A DNA stretch of 64,000 nt from Henriciella sp. (GTDB taxonomy: Bacteria; Pseudomonadota; Alphaproteobacteria; Caulobacterales; Hyphomonadaceae): positions 28,970-92,969 of the forward strand of contig JAEPOM010000013.1 in the NCBI GenBank assembly GCA_017642885.1. Direction: 5' to 3'. Below are positions 16,302 to 25,117 of the stretch, piece by piece; the first letter of the stretch is position 1; each line of letters starts with the position of its first letter. A model generated the notes under the pieces. That model ran no database searches, had not been told where the DNA came from, and saw nothing but the letters and a program-made list of their open reading frames with translations. The translations under genes were made by a program, and so were the position numbers.

Positions 16302-17387
16302 CTAGAAAGCCTTTTGCCATCCGAGCGTAAAGGTGAGGTCCGTTTCCATTTGGGGACCGTTGAGATCTCTCATGACGGGAAGCCCCAGCTCGGCTGCGAT
16401 CCGGTGTCCTTTTTGCCAGCCTGTCTGGCCCGCAAGATTGATCCCGAGCAGTGCCTCGACAGTCTCGCCGCCATGATTGGCAGGGTCAGCGGTTTGAACC
16501 GGTGCACGAATGAGCGGATCATCGCCATCGATCTGGCCGACTGATCTTGCTTTCAGTCGCCCCGAAAAAGAGACCCAGGGCCGAGGCTCATAGGCAAGCC
16601 AAGCCGTAGCTTCGGCAACATCGCCGAGCGTGTATCCCTCATCATTCTCGTCGAGCGGTATGATGGCGGATGCTTGAGCGCCATAACTCCAATCGCCCGT
16701 CCGTGAGCGTGCCGTAAGCGATGGTTTGAAGTCAAAGCTGCCGGACCCCAGCTGCATCGGATAAGGCAGACGAGGGTTGGGTGTCGTCCCCATCGGCGTC
16801 AGGATTTGATCGGTTTCCTCGATTGAGCCGGTGGGGAGAGACAGAGCGAGGCCCAAATTGATCTGGCGATGTTCGTAGGACCCATCATCCAGGCCGATAA
16901 TTGCGCCAATCGTGGTGTCGCCAATCCCCGCCGTCTCGGTCGTGAACTCGCCAAGACGCGTGGTGCCCATCGGGCCCTGAAACGTGATGTGATCCATCTC
17001 TTTTGACACGTACATTCCCATCGCCATCAGCGTAAAGCGGTCGGTCAGACCATACATGCCGCCAACCATGTGCATCTGCATCGGCATATCAGTTGGAACA
17101 ACCCGCAGAGTGGGCGGCATCATGGGCGGGTTGGCGAAAGGATTGGTGACAGTGGTGACGATGTCTTCCGGGGAAAGACTGTCATCGCCGTCCCGGTTCC
17201 CGGACATATCCATGTGCATGTAGCGATAGGAGGTCATCCACTCGCCTTTCTTATGGCGATGATCCGCCATCACGCCGATCGGAGCGTGGTCGGAGGCGTA
17301 GGTGACGCTGCCGCCATCGCCTTCATGCGCAATCGCGGGGAGCGCGCCACAAAGCAGGGCAGCGCTCGCGAGGAGTCTGATTTTCAT
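16302..17387 (-). CDS. Outer-membrane transporter-like beta-barrel, His/Met-rich N-terminus
   Basis: A 361-residue secreted protein from the ATG at 17387: signal peptide MKIRLLASAALLCGALPAIAHEG, then a His/Met-rich region (MADHRHKKGEWMTSYRYMHMDMSG) and alternating amphipathic strands ending in aromatic TLGWQKAF, the usual C-terminus of an outer-membrane barrel. It resembles the Phenol_MetA_deg/transporter group of putative outer-membrane proteins. The His/Met clusters suggest contact with copper or another soft metal. A DUF2946 gene lies just upstream in the same direction, a pairing that fits metal handling. It carries no palindrome of the catabolic regulon. Confidence 0.65.
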   Translation of the reverse strand: MKIRLLASAALLCGALPAIAHEGDGGSVTYASDHAPIGVMADHRHKKGEWMTSYRYMHMDMSGNRDGDDSLSPEDIVTTVTNPFANPPMMPPTLRVVPTDMPMQMHMVGGMYGLTDRFTLMAMGMYVSKEMDHITFQGPMGTTRLGEFTTETAGIGDTTIGAIIGLDDGSYEHRQINLGLALSLPTGSIEETDQILTPMGTTPNPRLPYPMQLGSGSFDFKPSLTARSRTGDWSYGAQASAIIPLDENDEGYTLGDVAEATAWLAYEPRPWVSFSGRLKARSVGQIDGDDPLIRAPVQTADPANHGGETVEALLGINLAGQTGWQKGHRIAAELGLPVMRDLNGPQMETDLTFTLGWQKAF

Positions 17388-17433
17388 TATTTGTCTCACA
17401 AACAGGTCGGCACGAACGTGCCGAATTTCAGGG

Positions 17434-17808
17434 TTAGGCTGAGTGTTTGTGAGACGCTGGCGGGCCTTGCGGCGGTGCGCCCGGCCAAAGCGGAGATCTT
17501 GGAAAGACCGCGGCCGGTAAGTGGGAAGGGAGCGGCTGCGCGAACTGAAGCGACCGGGTCTGCGGCGAGACGTGCGGCGGCGCAATTGCAACCGGCGGCG
17601 GGCAATCCCCGCAACACGAATCAGGGTCTTCCTGAGCGGGTTGGCCTGGCAGGTCCAGTGTCACCAAGCGGGGCGAGTCGGTGCTGCACAGCATCAGGCT
17701 GAGCGACTCGCCAGCGGTGATCTTCAGATGTGCCTGTGCCCCGTTCGCCAAATAACCGAAAGCGGCTACGGCGAGCAGGAGTATCCGAAGAGCGGTGAAC
17801 AGATTCAT
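17434..17808 (-). CDS. DUF2946-like small exported protein
   Basis: A 124-residue protein with a signal peptide (MNLFTALRILLLAVAAFGYLANGAQA), a CCGDC cysteine cluster in the middle, a proline-rich second half and a His-containing tail (SHKHSA). The cysteine cluster, length and pattern fit DUF2946, often found beside copper-related or TonB genes. It is 46 bases upstream of the barrel protein gene, on the same strand. Metal binding is likely but not shown. Confidence 0.65.
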   Translation of the reverse strand: MNLFTALRILLLAVAAFGYLANGAQAHLKITAGESLSLMLCSTDSPRLVTLDLPGQPAQEDPDSCCGDCPPPVAIAPPHVSPQTRSLQFAQPLPSHLPAAVFPRSPLWPGAPPQGPPASHKHSA

Positions 17809-17876
17809 TGCGTGTCGGTTACGCCGCTGCCGTGAGACTGTCGCTGCGCCACAATGTCCTGAGCTCAGTTGAGGCG

Positions 17877-18383
17877 CTAGAATTCCTGGTCTTCGTAGGA
17901 CTGCCAGTCTCTGCTGACAAACCGCTCATCCACCAGGGTTCGCTGGAACAGGCGATCGCTTTTGAACCATTGCCAGACGCGGGCGCGGGCCTGACCGTCG
18001 TCAGAGAGTTGGATCATTTCGTACAGATAGAGGTCGGGCTCTCCGGTGCGGGTCCAGTTCAGCATCGTCGTGCGGCCAAAATCATCGAGCGCCACATCAC
18101 ACGCCCACCCATTGATAAACTCATTATCCCATTTGAGGCGTCCGTTTTCGACCATGGCTGGAAAGTCGCGCGTATCCCGTTTTCCATCTGCCCATCTATA
18201 CAGATTGGTCTGATGATAGGGGTGACCGGAATCCGGGAACCGGCAAATTAGGCGCGAGTCATGCTGATCGATCTGTGCGCCATCGGCCCCATAGAATCGA
18301 TACGTCCCTTCCCACACACCTTCGTGCCGCGCCAAGAGCGGCATGATCTTCTTCAATTCGTTCGATGTCATCCCGTCAGGCAT
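17877..18383 (-). CDS. Calycin-like protein, probably DUF3598
   Basis: From the ATG at 18383, with AGGAG about 9 bases upstream, the protein is 168 residues. It begins MPDGMTSNELKKIMPLLARHEGVWEGTYRFYGADG, the start of DUF3598-type lipocalin-like barrels, and continues with alternating beta strands (RLICRFPDSG, LKWDNEFING, TTMLNWTRTGEPD). There is no signal peptide, so it is cytoplasmic. DUF3598 belongs to the calycin fold that includes bilin and fatty-acid binders; the ligand here is unknown. It is divergent from the TonB receptor, with one regulon palindrome between them. The longer open frame to 18590 lacks family support. Confidence 0.6.
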   Translation of the reverse strand: MPDGMTSNELKKIMPLLARHEGVWEGTYRFYGADGAQIDQHDSRLICRFPDSGHPYHQTNLYRWADGKRDTRDFPAMVENGRLKWDNEFINGWACDVALDDFGRTTMLNWTRTGEPDLYLYEMIQLSDDGQARARVWQWFKSDRLFQRTLVDERFVSRDWQSYEDQEF

Positions 18384-18483
18384 GCGGATACTCCTAATAA
18401 GTGTGCCGATTTTGACACGGTGATCGTTGCGATTGTCCGGACAAGCCAGCTTGCCACTTGTAATGTCTAAAAAAACATGTGAC

Positions 18484-18499
18484 AAAAGATATATCATTT
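18484..18499. promoter_or_regulatory. Regulon palindrome, site 5 (DUF3598/TonB receptor spacer)
   Basis: AAAAGATATATCATTT, followed by G as in sites 3, 4 and 7, lies 47 bases before the TonB receptor start and 100 bases from the divergent DUF3598 gene. Confidence 0.75.
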
Positions 18500-18546
18500 G
18501 CAGAGGCGTTCGAGGAAAGCGCCGCAAAAATAACTGGGAGACCTGC

Positions 18547-21012
18547 ATGTCGAAATCGATTCTGATGGTGGGCGCAGCTGCGCTGGCCATGACCGCCTAT
18601 AACGCCCCTGCGCTTGCACAGGATTTAGAAGATGAGCCGGAAGCTCGTCAGGATGTGATCACGGTGACCGCCCGGAAAACCGAGGAGAGCGTTCAGGAAA
18701 CACCCGTCGCCGTCTCTGTCGTATCCGCGGATACAATCGAGAATCTGTCTTTGGTGGATCTGTCAGATATTTCCAAACTGACGGCCGGGTTGAGCTTCGA
18801 CAACGAGTTTGGACGGGATTCGAACCGCCCGGTTATTCGAGGGCAGGCGAATATTCTGGGGGCTTCCGGAGTATCTTACTTCATCGACGGGGTGCGCATA
18901 TCTGGCGCAATCACTGATTACGATCTCAACGATGTTGAGCGCATCGAAGTTGTCAAAGGGCCGCAAAGCGCGCTCTACGGACGCAATACATATTCTGGGG
19001 CGATCAACATTATAACGCGCACGCCGCAGGAAGAATTCTCAGCGCGCGCCAGTATCGACCTGGCTGATCACGGGCAACAGGATCTCAGCCTTGGCTTTGG
19101 CGGTGCAATCAACGATTTCGTCGCGTTCGGCGTGAACGCACGTTTCTACAATTATGATGGTGAGTTTACCAATCAGTTTGATGGTCAACTCATTGGCGAA
19201 GAAACGACGCAGTCATTCTCGAGTGTCTTGTATCTGACCCCTAATGACGATTGGGATATCCGCCTGCGCGGTTATTACTCCAACAGCGATGATGGGCAGC
19301 CGGCTCTGTTCGCCACGACTGCGGCCGAGAACAATTGCTTCTTTGACAATGGGTCATTGTATGGTGGGCAAGGGCGTTACTTCTGCGGCACTGTTCAGCC
19401 GCGCGATGTCAACTCGGACTATCGTCTTCAAGTCGGCCCAAATGCAGGAACCGAAATTGAGAACACCCAGCTCAGTTTGTCGGTAAATGGCGACCTGAAT
19501 GACAATTGGTCGATCACATCAATCACGGGCCTCAATTCTCGAGACGTGAGCCAGCAAACCGATGGCGACTATTCGCCAACGCGTTTTCAGGCGACAAATT
19601 TCGTGCCGGGTGGATTCCCGATTAATATTATCAGCTTTTCGCCATTCTTGGCCCTGTACGGCTACCCGACGAGCATCGCCGACTTCACGTTCGCCAATGC
19701 GTCGGAAGAGGAAGAATTGTCGCAAGAGGTGCGCCTGAACTACCAAACCGATCGCTTCAGAGCTCTGGTGGGCGCCTACTATCTCAACGGAGAAGAGAAG
19801 AGCCGCGACGCGCGTTCATTGCCCGCCGGGGCTCAAGCAACTGCTAGTGCCAATTTCGCCGCCGAGCTTGCATCACAGCAGACGATTTGCGGCTTCAATC
19901 CGACCTGTATTGGCATCGTTCCTTTGGGATCGCCCATCATCTCAGTTCCATCTGGGTCGAGCACTTTCGACATCGAAAACAAAGCAGTTTTTGGACTTGT
20001 TTCCTATGACCTGACAGATGCCGTATCCGTAACGCTCGAAGGGCGGTACGCTGAAGAAGAGATTGAACGGTCGGCTCCGGGTGATCCTGTTCAAACCGCG
20101 AGTTTCGACAACTTCGCACCGCGTGCCACAATCGACTGGCAGGCAACGCCAAACAATCTGCTCTATGCGGTATACGCAGAAGGACAGAAGCCGGGTGGAT
20201 TTAACTCCAACCAAGCCCAGCTCGCAGGTCTCGGAACGTTTGAAGAAGAAGAAGTGCAATCCATTGAGATTGGATCCAAGAACGTTCTTCTCGGCGGGCA
20301 ACTCACGGCCAACTTCGCTGGCTTCTTCAACGAAGTCCAAGGCTATCAACTCACCCAGAACGTCCGTGTAAACGACACCAACACGACGTCGGCAACGGTC
20401 AGCGCAGGTGATGCCGAAATTCTCGGTGTTGAAGCCGAGTTCCAGTTCATTCCTGATGGTTTTGAGGGCCTTACGGCAACATTGAACTATGCCTGGACAG
20501 ATACTGAGTTTACCGCCGGTCGTGATCAGAATGAAGGCGTGTTGCTCGATACTTTGGACGACGGTCTGGTCAACGGATCCGTCGGGTGTGAGATTTTCGC
20601 CGATCCAACGGATACAACATCAGAATGTCTCCAGAATGCATTCGGCTCTATTGTCGGACGCGAAATTCCGCGAACCGCTGAGCATCAATTGTTCTTCGAT
20701 CTGGACTATCGCGGACCGACCGGACACGGCGACTGGGATTTCTTCGCCGGTGCGAATGTCTCTTACGAGTCGAGCAAGTTCTCGCAGGTCCACAATCAGG
20801 CGGAAACGGGCGACGCCACCCTGGTCGGAGCTCGCATCGGGGTTACAAATGGCCAGCACACGCTTCGCCTCTGGGGACGCAATCTAACCGACGAAGACTC
20901 CTCTCCATTGGTGCTGCGCTATGCCGACGGCGGTGATAGCTTCAAGCGAAACTTCGTGGGTACGCTTCGCCGTGGTTCACAAATCGGGGTAACGCTCAGC
21001 ACGGAATTCTAA
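18547..21012 (+). CDS. TonB-dependent outer-membrane receptor
   Basis: An 821-residue receptor from the ATG at 18547 (GGGAG 8 bases upstream). It has a signal peptide to about residue 21, a TonB-box-like region DVITVTARKTEESVQETPVAVSV, and a plug domain (SYFIDGVRISG, VERIEVVKGPQSALYGRNTYSGAINIITRTP). The 22-strand barrel ends in TLRRGSQIGVTLSTEF with the terminal Phe. It imports a scarce or large substrate across the outer membrane with proton-motive energy via TonB. The regulon palindrome links it to the dicarboxylate enzymes, so its substrate is more likely the carbon source of this cluster than a siderophore. Confidence 0.95.
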   Translation: MSKSILMVGAAALAMTAYNAPALAQDLEDEPEARQDVITVTARKTEESVQETPVAVSVVSADTIENLSLVDLSDISKLTAGLSFDNEFGRDSNRPVIRGQANILGASGVSYFIDGVRISGAITDYDLNDVERIEVVKGPQSALYGRNTYSGAINIITRTPQEEFSARASIDLADHGQQDLSLGFGGAINDFVAFGVNARFYNYDGEFTNQFDGQLIGEETTQSFSSVLYLTPNDDWDIRLRGYYSNSDDGQPALFATTAAENNCFFDNGSLYGGQGRYFCGTVQPRDVNSDYRLQVGPNAGTEIENTQLSLSVNGDLNDNWSITSITGLNSRDVSQQTDGDYSPTRFQATNFVPGGFPINIISFSPFLALYGYPTSIADFTFANASEEEELSQEVRLNYQTDRFRALVGAYYLNGEEKSRDARSLPAGAQATASANFAAELASQQTICGFNPTCIGIVPLGSPIISVPSGSSTFDIENKAVFGLVSYDLTDAVSVTLEGRYAEEEIERSAPGDPVQTASFDNFAPRATIDWQATPNNLLYAVYAEGQKPGGFNSNQAQLAGLGTFEEEEVQSIEIGSKNVLLGGQLTANFAGFFNEVQGYQLTQNVRVNDTNTTSATVSAGDAEILGVEAEFQFIPDGFEGLTATLNYAWTDTEFTAGRDQNEGVLLDTLDDGLVNGSVGCEIFADPTDTTSECLQNAFGSIVGREIPRTAEHQLFFDLDYRGPTGHGDWDFFAGANVSYESSKFSQVHNQAETGDATLVGARIGVTNGQHTLRLWGRNLTDEDSSPLVLRYADGGDSFKRNFVGTLRRGSQIGVTLSTEF

Positions 21013-21093
21013 TCCGTCCTGCGGAAGCGTCGTGAAAACGCTCGGAGGGCGGGTCTATCGATCCGCCCTTTGAATTTGCGAAAGGATAAGCTG

Positions 21094-22026
21094 ATGTTGA
21101 AAACGGGTCTGATAGGTGCGACCGCAACAGGATTGCTCGCCGCATGCGCCACGGCGCAAGAGGCGCAAGCGCCAGGTTGGTTGGAGAAGGATTTCAGCGA
21201 GCTCACCAACCAGTTCGAGGGGCGCTGGGACAATGACCGGCACGTGTTCTTCGCAGACGCGGCCGGAATGAATGAAGCGACCCTGGCGCCGCGCCAGCAC
21301 ATCGAGATCTCTCGAGTGGCGCTGGCCGGGGATGAGCAGAGCGAGCCCGGTACGGTCAAATTCAAAGCCATTCGGACCGTGGATGGCGAGGCGCCTGCCG
21401 AACTGATCCATACCTTCACCATCGACGCTGAAACTCAATCGATCCGACAGAGTTTGGCGGCGCCCGCGGGCCTGCTACCTCCTGAGCCAATTGACTGCCA
21501 AATCAACTGGGCGCGGTCGAGCGGGCAGTTCAAGGGGGCGGCCTCGGGGGAGGGTTGTCCTTCCATCTTTAGTCGTCCTACGGACGGTGGCGCACTGAAT
21601 GTCACGCTGACGCTGTCTGAAAACGAATTCTGGGTGCAAAGCGCGCGAGGCGACGCGCTCGTCGAAGCCCGGATGCGCCGGGCCAGGCCGTTCGAGTGCT
21701 GGACCGCCATTCTCCGCGGCGCTGAGCATGGAGATAGCGGTGAGGGGATGAACGATTGGGATTTCCGGCGCGGGGTGAAACTGCACGATCAGGGCGGGGT
21801 GGCTGAACTCATGACGGATGAGGAAACACCGCGCAGTATACGTTTGAAACTGCGCGATGTGGATTGGCCTTACGGGACGAACCGGCCGTCACTCACCATG
21901 TATGTGCATGAAGGCGAGAGCGACCGCGCGGTGTCTTATACCTGGACGGAAGCTGGCGCCGAACGGATTGGCATCAATTTGCGATGGATCCAGGCGAGCT
22001 GCACCTACACACCAGACGTCGATTAG
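21094..22026 (+). CDS. CpcT/CpeT-like (calycin) lipoprotein
   Basis: A 310-residue protein from the ATG at 21094 (AAAGGA 8 bases upstream; a TTG at 21070 is less likely). The signal MLKTGLIGATATGLLAACAT carries the lipobox LAAC. The FEGRWDNDRHVFFADAAGMNEATLAPRQHIEIS block, the paired C residues and the late GMNDWDFRRGVKLHDQ match the chromophore-lyase CpcT/CpeT family. Cyanobacterial members attach bilins to phycobiliproteins; there is no phycobilisome here, so a different bilin- or tetrapyrrole-like ligand, or none, must be assumed. It follows the TonB receptor by 81 bases in the same direction. Confidence 0.75.
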   Translation: MLKTGLIGATATGLLAACATAQEAQAPGWLEKDFSELTNQFEGRWDNDRHVFFADAAGMNEATLAPRQHIEISRVALAGDEQSEPGTVKFKAIRTVDGEAPAELIHTFTIDAETQSIRQSLAAPAGLLPPEPIDCQINWARSSGQFKGAASGEGCPSIFSRPTDGGALNVTLTLSENEFWVQSARGDALVEARMRRARPFECWTAILRGAEHGDSGEGMNDWDFRRGVKLHDQGGVAELMTDEETPRSIRLKLRDVDWPYGTNRPSLTMYVHEGESDRAVSYTWTEAGAERIGINLRWIQASCTYTPDVD

Positions 22027-22481
22027 AGCGGCAACTCTGTCGTATTCTTCAGGCACTCCATGGCAAACGTCGCGCTAACGTCCGCGATTTCGATCTGTTC
22101 GATGAGGGATTTGTAGACCCGGTCATAGTCACCGACGGATCGAACCATGATTTTGAGCAGATAGTCGACATCACCGGCCATTCGGTAAAACTCGACGACT
22201 TCCGGGATTGCTGCCACGGTCGAGGCAAATGATTGCAGCCATTTGGCTGAGTGATCGCGGGTTCGGATCGCCACGAACACGGTCTGACCGAGATCCAGCT
22301 TGTCCGGGTCACAGATCGCCACGCGCGATTTCAAAACGCCGCTCTCTTCCAGGCGTCGCACGCGGCGCCAACACGTGTTCACGGAAACGCTCAGCTCTTC
22401 GGCAAGCGATTCTAGCGAAGTCGTCGCATCGCGTTGCAGATGACGCAGAATTTGGCGGTCGGTTTCATCGATCATGCTCAT
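22023..22481 (-). CDS. Lrp/AsnC family transcriptional regulator
   Basis: A 152-residue protein with an N-terminal winged helix-turn-helix (IDETDRQILRHLQRDATTSLESLAEELSVSVNTCWRRVRRLEESGV) and a C-terminal ligand-binding RAM domain (GDVDYLLKIMVRSVGDYDRVYKSLI). It is divergent from a cysteine-synthase-like gene with an AT-rich 108-base spacer, the usual arrangement for a specific Lrp-type activator and its target. Amino-acid sensing is expected. Its stop overlaps the convergent CpcT-like gene by 4 bases. Confidence 0.92.
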   Translation of the reverse strand: MSMIDETDRQILRHLQRDATTSLESLAEELSVSVNTCWRRVRRLEESGVLKSRVAICDPDKLDLGQTVFVAIRTRDHSAKWLQSFASTVAAIPEVVEFYRMAGDVDYLLKIMVRSVGDYDRVYKSLIEQIEIADVSATFAMECLKNTTELPL

Positions 22482-22589
22482 ATTGTGAGAGATAACCGAA
22501 AATAATTACTAAATATACCGGGAAATACGTGATATTCATAATGATTTTCGACATTTTTTCGATGATCCTCCATGCGATAGGAGGCCCGC

Positions 22590-23657
22590 ATGGCATTTTC
22601 GAGTTTCGAACCGGTTCAATTCTGCGAACAAACGCGCCTGAACTCCCTTGCCGGCATGATTGGGCGAACTCCTCTGCTTGCGGTTCACGTGCGGTGGAAG
22701 GGCGAACAGCGGATCATTTATGCCAAGGCCGAACACTACAATCTAACCGGTAGTATCAAGGATCGGATGGCGCTCAACATTCTGAAATGTGGCTATGCGA
22801 CGGGTGCCTTGAAGCCGGGCGATATGATTGTTGAAGCTACCAGCGGCAATGCGGGGATCGCGATGGCGGCGCTCGGACGCGCGCTGCGCCATCCCGTGCG
22901 GATCTATATGCCGGACTGGATGAGCGAAGAGCGCAAGTGCCTGCTGCGGTCTCTGGGCGCGGAGCTCTGCCTCATCAGTCGGGAAGAGGGTGGGTTTCTC
23001 GGCGCGATTGCCGCGACTGAAGCGCTGGCGGAAACGCGCGACGACGTCTTCCTGCCGCGCCAGTTCGCGAATTGTGAGAATTGCAATGCCCATGAAGCGA
23101 CCACCGGTCCAGAGATCCTGAGCCAGTTGGCTTCGATCGGCCGAGTTCCAGACGGCTTCGTGGCCGGTGTCGGAACGGGTGGGACCGTGATGGGGGTCGG
23201 GCGTGCCCTGACTGACGCGCATCCAGGCGTAAAAATTCATCCCCTGGAGCCAGCCGAGTCGCCGACGCTTTCGACCGGGTACAAAACCGGAGCCCACCGC
23301 ATTCAAGGGGTTTCGGACGATTTTATTCCAGCGATCGTAAAGCTGGATGAGATTGATGAAGTTGTGGCTGTGAGTGATGGCGACGCCATCATCATGGCTC
23401 AAAAGCTTGCTTCCGAGCTTGGTCTGGCTGTCGGCATATCCTCCGGTGCCAATCTGATTGGCGCTTTGGCCGTCCAGAATCAACTCGGAAGCAAGTCATG
23501 CGTCGCGACGATTTTCTGTGACGACAATAAGAAATACCTTTCAACCGACCTCGCGCGGGAAGAGCCGGTGAAGCCCTGTTACATCGCGCCTGAGGTTGAA
23601 TTGATCGGGTTTGAAACGATCCCCTACGTGGCCGCCGCGGCTTCAATGATCGCGTAA
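22590..23657 (+). CDS. PLP-dependent cysteine synthase/cystathionine beta-synthase-like enzyme
   Basis: A 355-residue fold-type II PLP enzyme. The PLP lysine is K57 in [10 protein letters not shown]. The phosphate and substrate loops are [12 protein letters not shown] (near 82-93) and [12 protein letters not shown], and the asparagine/serine loop SGANL occurs near the C-terminus. Reactions of the group are beta-replacement or beta-elimination on serine or cysteine derivatives. The C-terminal extension of about 35 residues ([18 protein letters not shown]) is not part of the minimal domain. The divergent Lrp-type regulator suggests control by an amino acid, perhaps cysteine or a substrate of the neighbouring amine oxidase. 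GGAGG precedes the ATG. Confidence 0.85.
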   Translation: MAFSSFEPVQFCEQTRLNSLAGMIGRTPLLAVHVRWKGEQRIIYAKAEHYNLTGSIKDRMALNILKCGYATGALKPGDMIVEATSGNAGIAMAALGRALRHPVRIYMPDWMSEERKCLLRSLGAELCLISREEGGFLGAIAATEALAETRDDVFLPRQFANCENCNAHEATTGPEILSQLASIGRVPDGFVAGVGTGGTVMGVGRALTDAHPGVKIHPLEPAESPTLSTGYKTGAHRIQGVSDDFIPAIVKLDEIDEVVAVSDGDAIIMAQKLASELGLAVGISSGANLIGALAVQNQLGSKSCVATIFCDDNKKYLSTDLAREEPVKPCYIAPEVELIGFETIPYVAAAASMIA

Positions 23658-25021
23658 GCGGCCCGCTCACCCGACTCCATCGCGCCCTCCATCCCCGTAT
23701 GCAGGTATGATGTGTGCTCGCCCGCAAAATGCAGATTGCCAGCTGGGGCAACGACCCGTTCCGCCCAGGGCTGAATCTGGCCGGGAGCCCAATGCATATA
23801 CGCACCGCCGCTTAGTGGCTGGGTTTCATCCCAGCGGGTCACTTTGTGCGCCCGCGCTTTGATACCGCGAGTCTCAGAGAGCGTTCGTTCGGCAAGCTGC
23901 ATCCAGTCTTCATCGCTGGCGCTTATTCGGGTGCCGATACCATTGATCCAGCAGGTCAGTGCTACCGTCTCACCAGATTTGTTCCGAACCGGGAAGACGC
24001 GCTCGATTGGCGTATCCGACCACATCATAAGGGGCAGCCCATCGGAGGGACCGTCCTCCAGCTCCAGATAGACTTGCTGGATTTGCGTGTACGCCATGGT
24101 GTCGACAATCGGTTGGATTTGCGGCGTGCCGGGCATCAGAGCCAGTGGCAAGTGACGCAGCACGGGGAAAGGGAGCGTGCAGACGCAATACGGAGCGCGA
24201 TAGTTGCGGTCTCCAGCGCGGACGGTCACGCCAGACCCCGATGCATCGATCCCGGTCACGGCTGTGCCATTCAAAACAGCGCTATCGCCAAGGCTGGCTG
24301 CCATGGCTTCCGGCAAGCGCTGTGAGCCACCTTCGACCTCTTCAGATGGTCCACTGGAGGCGTCCAGCTGGAACAGCGTCATGCTGCGCCACACGTTCAG
24401 CATGGAGTAGCTGCTGAGCTGGTTCGCATTCAGCGCAATATCACACAGGGCCCGACTTTGATCATCGAAACCCTGTTGGCTCAGAAACTCAGCCGCGCTG
24501 ATGTCGAACTCGGGACTGACTTCGCGCCAGGCATATTGGTCTTTTAAGGGGTTTGCCGCGGCCGCCGCCATGAACAGGGCGACGTCCGGTGTGGCGCGCT
24601 TGAATGCGTCTGGGAAGGGATTATCAGCGGAGGTTGCCCATTCGCCTGCATCAAACACTTGCCCGTTCAAGACCATAGCTTTGTCTCTCGATCCACCTGG
24701 TTTCGGCGGGACAATTTTCAGACCCAAATCGATCGCGGTGGAGCGCACCCTGGCATAGGATTGGCCAACCTGCTGTCCACCGGCTTCCGGTCGCCCCGGG
24801 ACATCGTCGAGCGTCCACATTCGCCCGCCAATCCGGTCAGAGGCTTCCAGGACGAGAACCTTCATTCCATCCGCTTGAAGCATACGAGCGGCGTGCAGAC
24901 CTGCCAGTCCGGCACCGAGGATCAAGACGTCAGCATCATACGTCTCGACAATTGCAGGGGCGCAAGCCGCGGTGGCGGCGAGACCACTCATTGCCACAAA
25001 GTGCCGTCTTGTCAGTTGCAT
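23624..25021 (-). CDS. FAD-dependent amine oxidase with Tat-type signal
   Basis: A 465-residue flavoprotein from the ATG at 25021. The N-terminus [23 protein letters not shown] has an RR-x-F Tat-like motif, so the protein is probably exported folded with FAD. The dinucleotide motif [18 protein letters not shown] and [15 protein letters not shown] follow, and the C-terminal [28 protein letters not shown] closes the FAD site. The family (monoamine oxidase, L-amino-acid oxidase, polyamine oxidase) oxidises primary or secondary amines. It overlaps the convergent PLP gene by 34 bases and is divergent from an MFS transporter with a variant regulon palindrome between them. Confidence 0.88.
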   Translation of the reverse strand: MQLTRRHFVAMSGLAATAACAPAIVETYDADVLILGAGLAGLHAARMLQADGMKVLVLEASDRIGGRMWTLDDVPGRPEAGGQQVGQSYARVRSTAIDLGLKIVPPKPGGSRDKAMVLNGQVFDAGEWATSADNPFPDAFKRATPDVALFMAAAAANPLKDQYAWREVSPEFDISAAEFLSQQGFDDQSRALCDIALNANQLSSYSMLNVWRSMTLFQLDASSGPSEEVEGGSQRLPEAMAASLGDSAVLNGTAVTGIDASGSGVTVRAGDRNYRAPYCVCTLPFPVLRHLPLALMPGTPQIQPIVDTMAYTQIQQVYLELEDGPSDGLPLMMWSDTPIERVFPVRNKSGETVALTCWINGIGTRISASDEDWMQLAERTLSETRGIKARAHKVTRWDETQPLSGGAYMHWAPGQIQPWAERVVAPAGNLHFAGEHTSYLHTGMEGAMESGERAAYAIIEAAAAT

Positions 25022-25051
25022 ACTCGTTTTTTCCTCGACGTCCGGATCAAA

Positions 25052-25061
25052 TGATATACCA
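25052..25061. promoter_or_regulatory. Regulon palindrome, variant site 6 (amine oxidase/MFS spacer)
   Basis: TGATATACCA, in the context CAAATGATATACCAATAG, is a one-base variant of the core palindrome. It lies 31 bases from the amine oxidase start and 57 bases from the MFS start. The TGRTATAYCA form resembles operators of FadR-type GntR regulators (inference). Confidence 0.5.
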
Positions 25062-25117
25062 ATAGACATCAGGAAACGAAAAGCGCCAAGCGCGAATTGA
25101 GCATTCTGGAGGAATTC

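Noticed and set aside
21094..22026. Role as a phycobiliprotein bilin lyase
   Set aside because: No phycobiliprotein or phycobilisome gene is present; only the fold similarity is kept.
22023..22481. The Lrp-type protein as the regulator of the GATATATC regulon
   Set aside because: No copy of the palindrome lies in its own divergent spacer, where an Lrp-type regulator would bind, and the motif does not look like an Lrp site.
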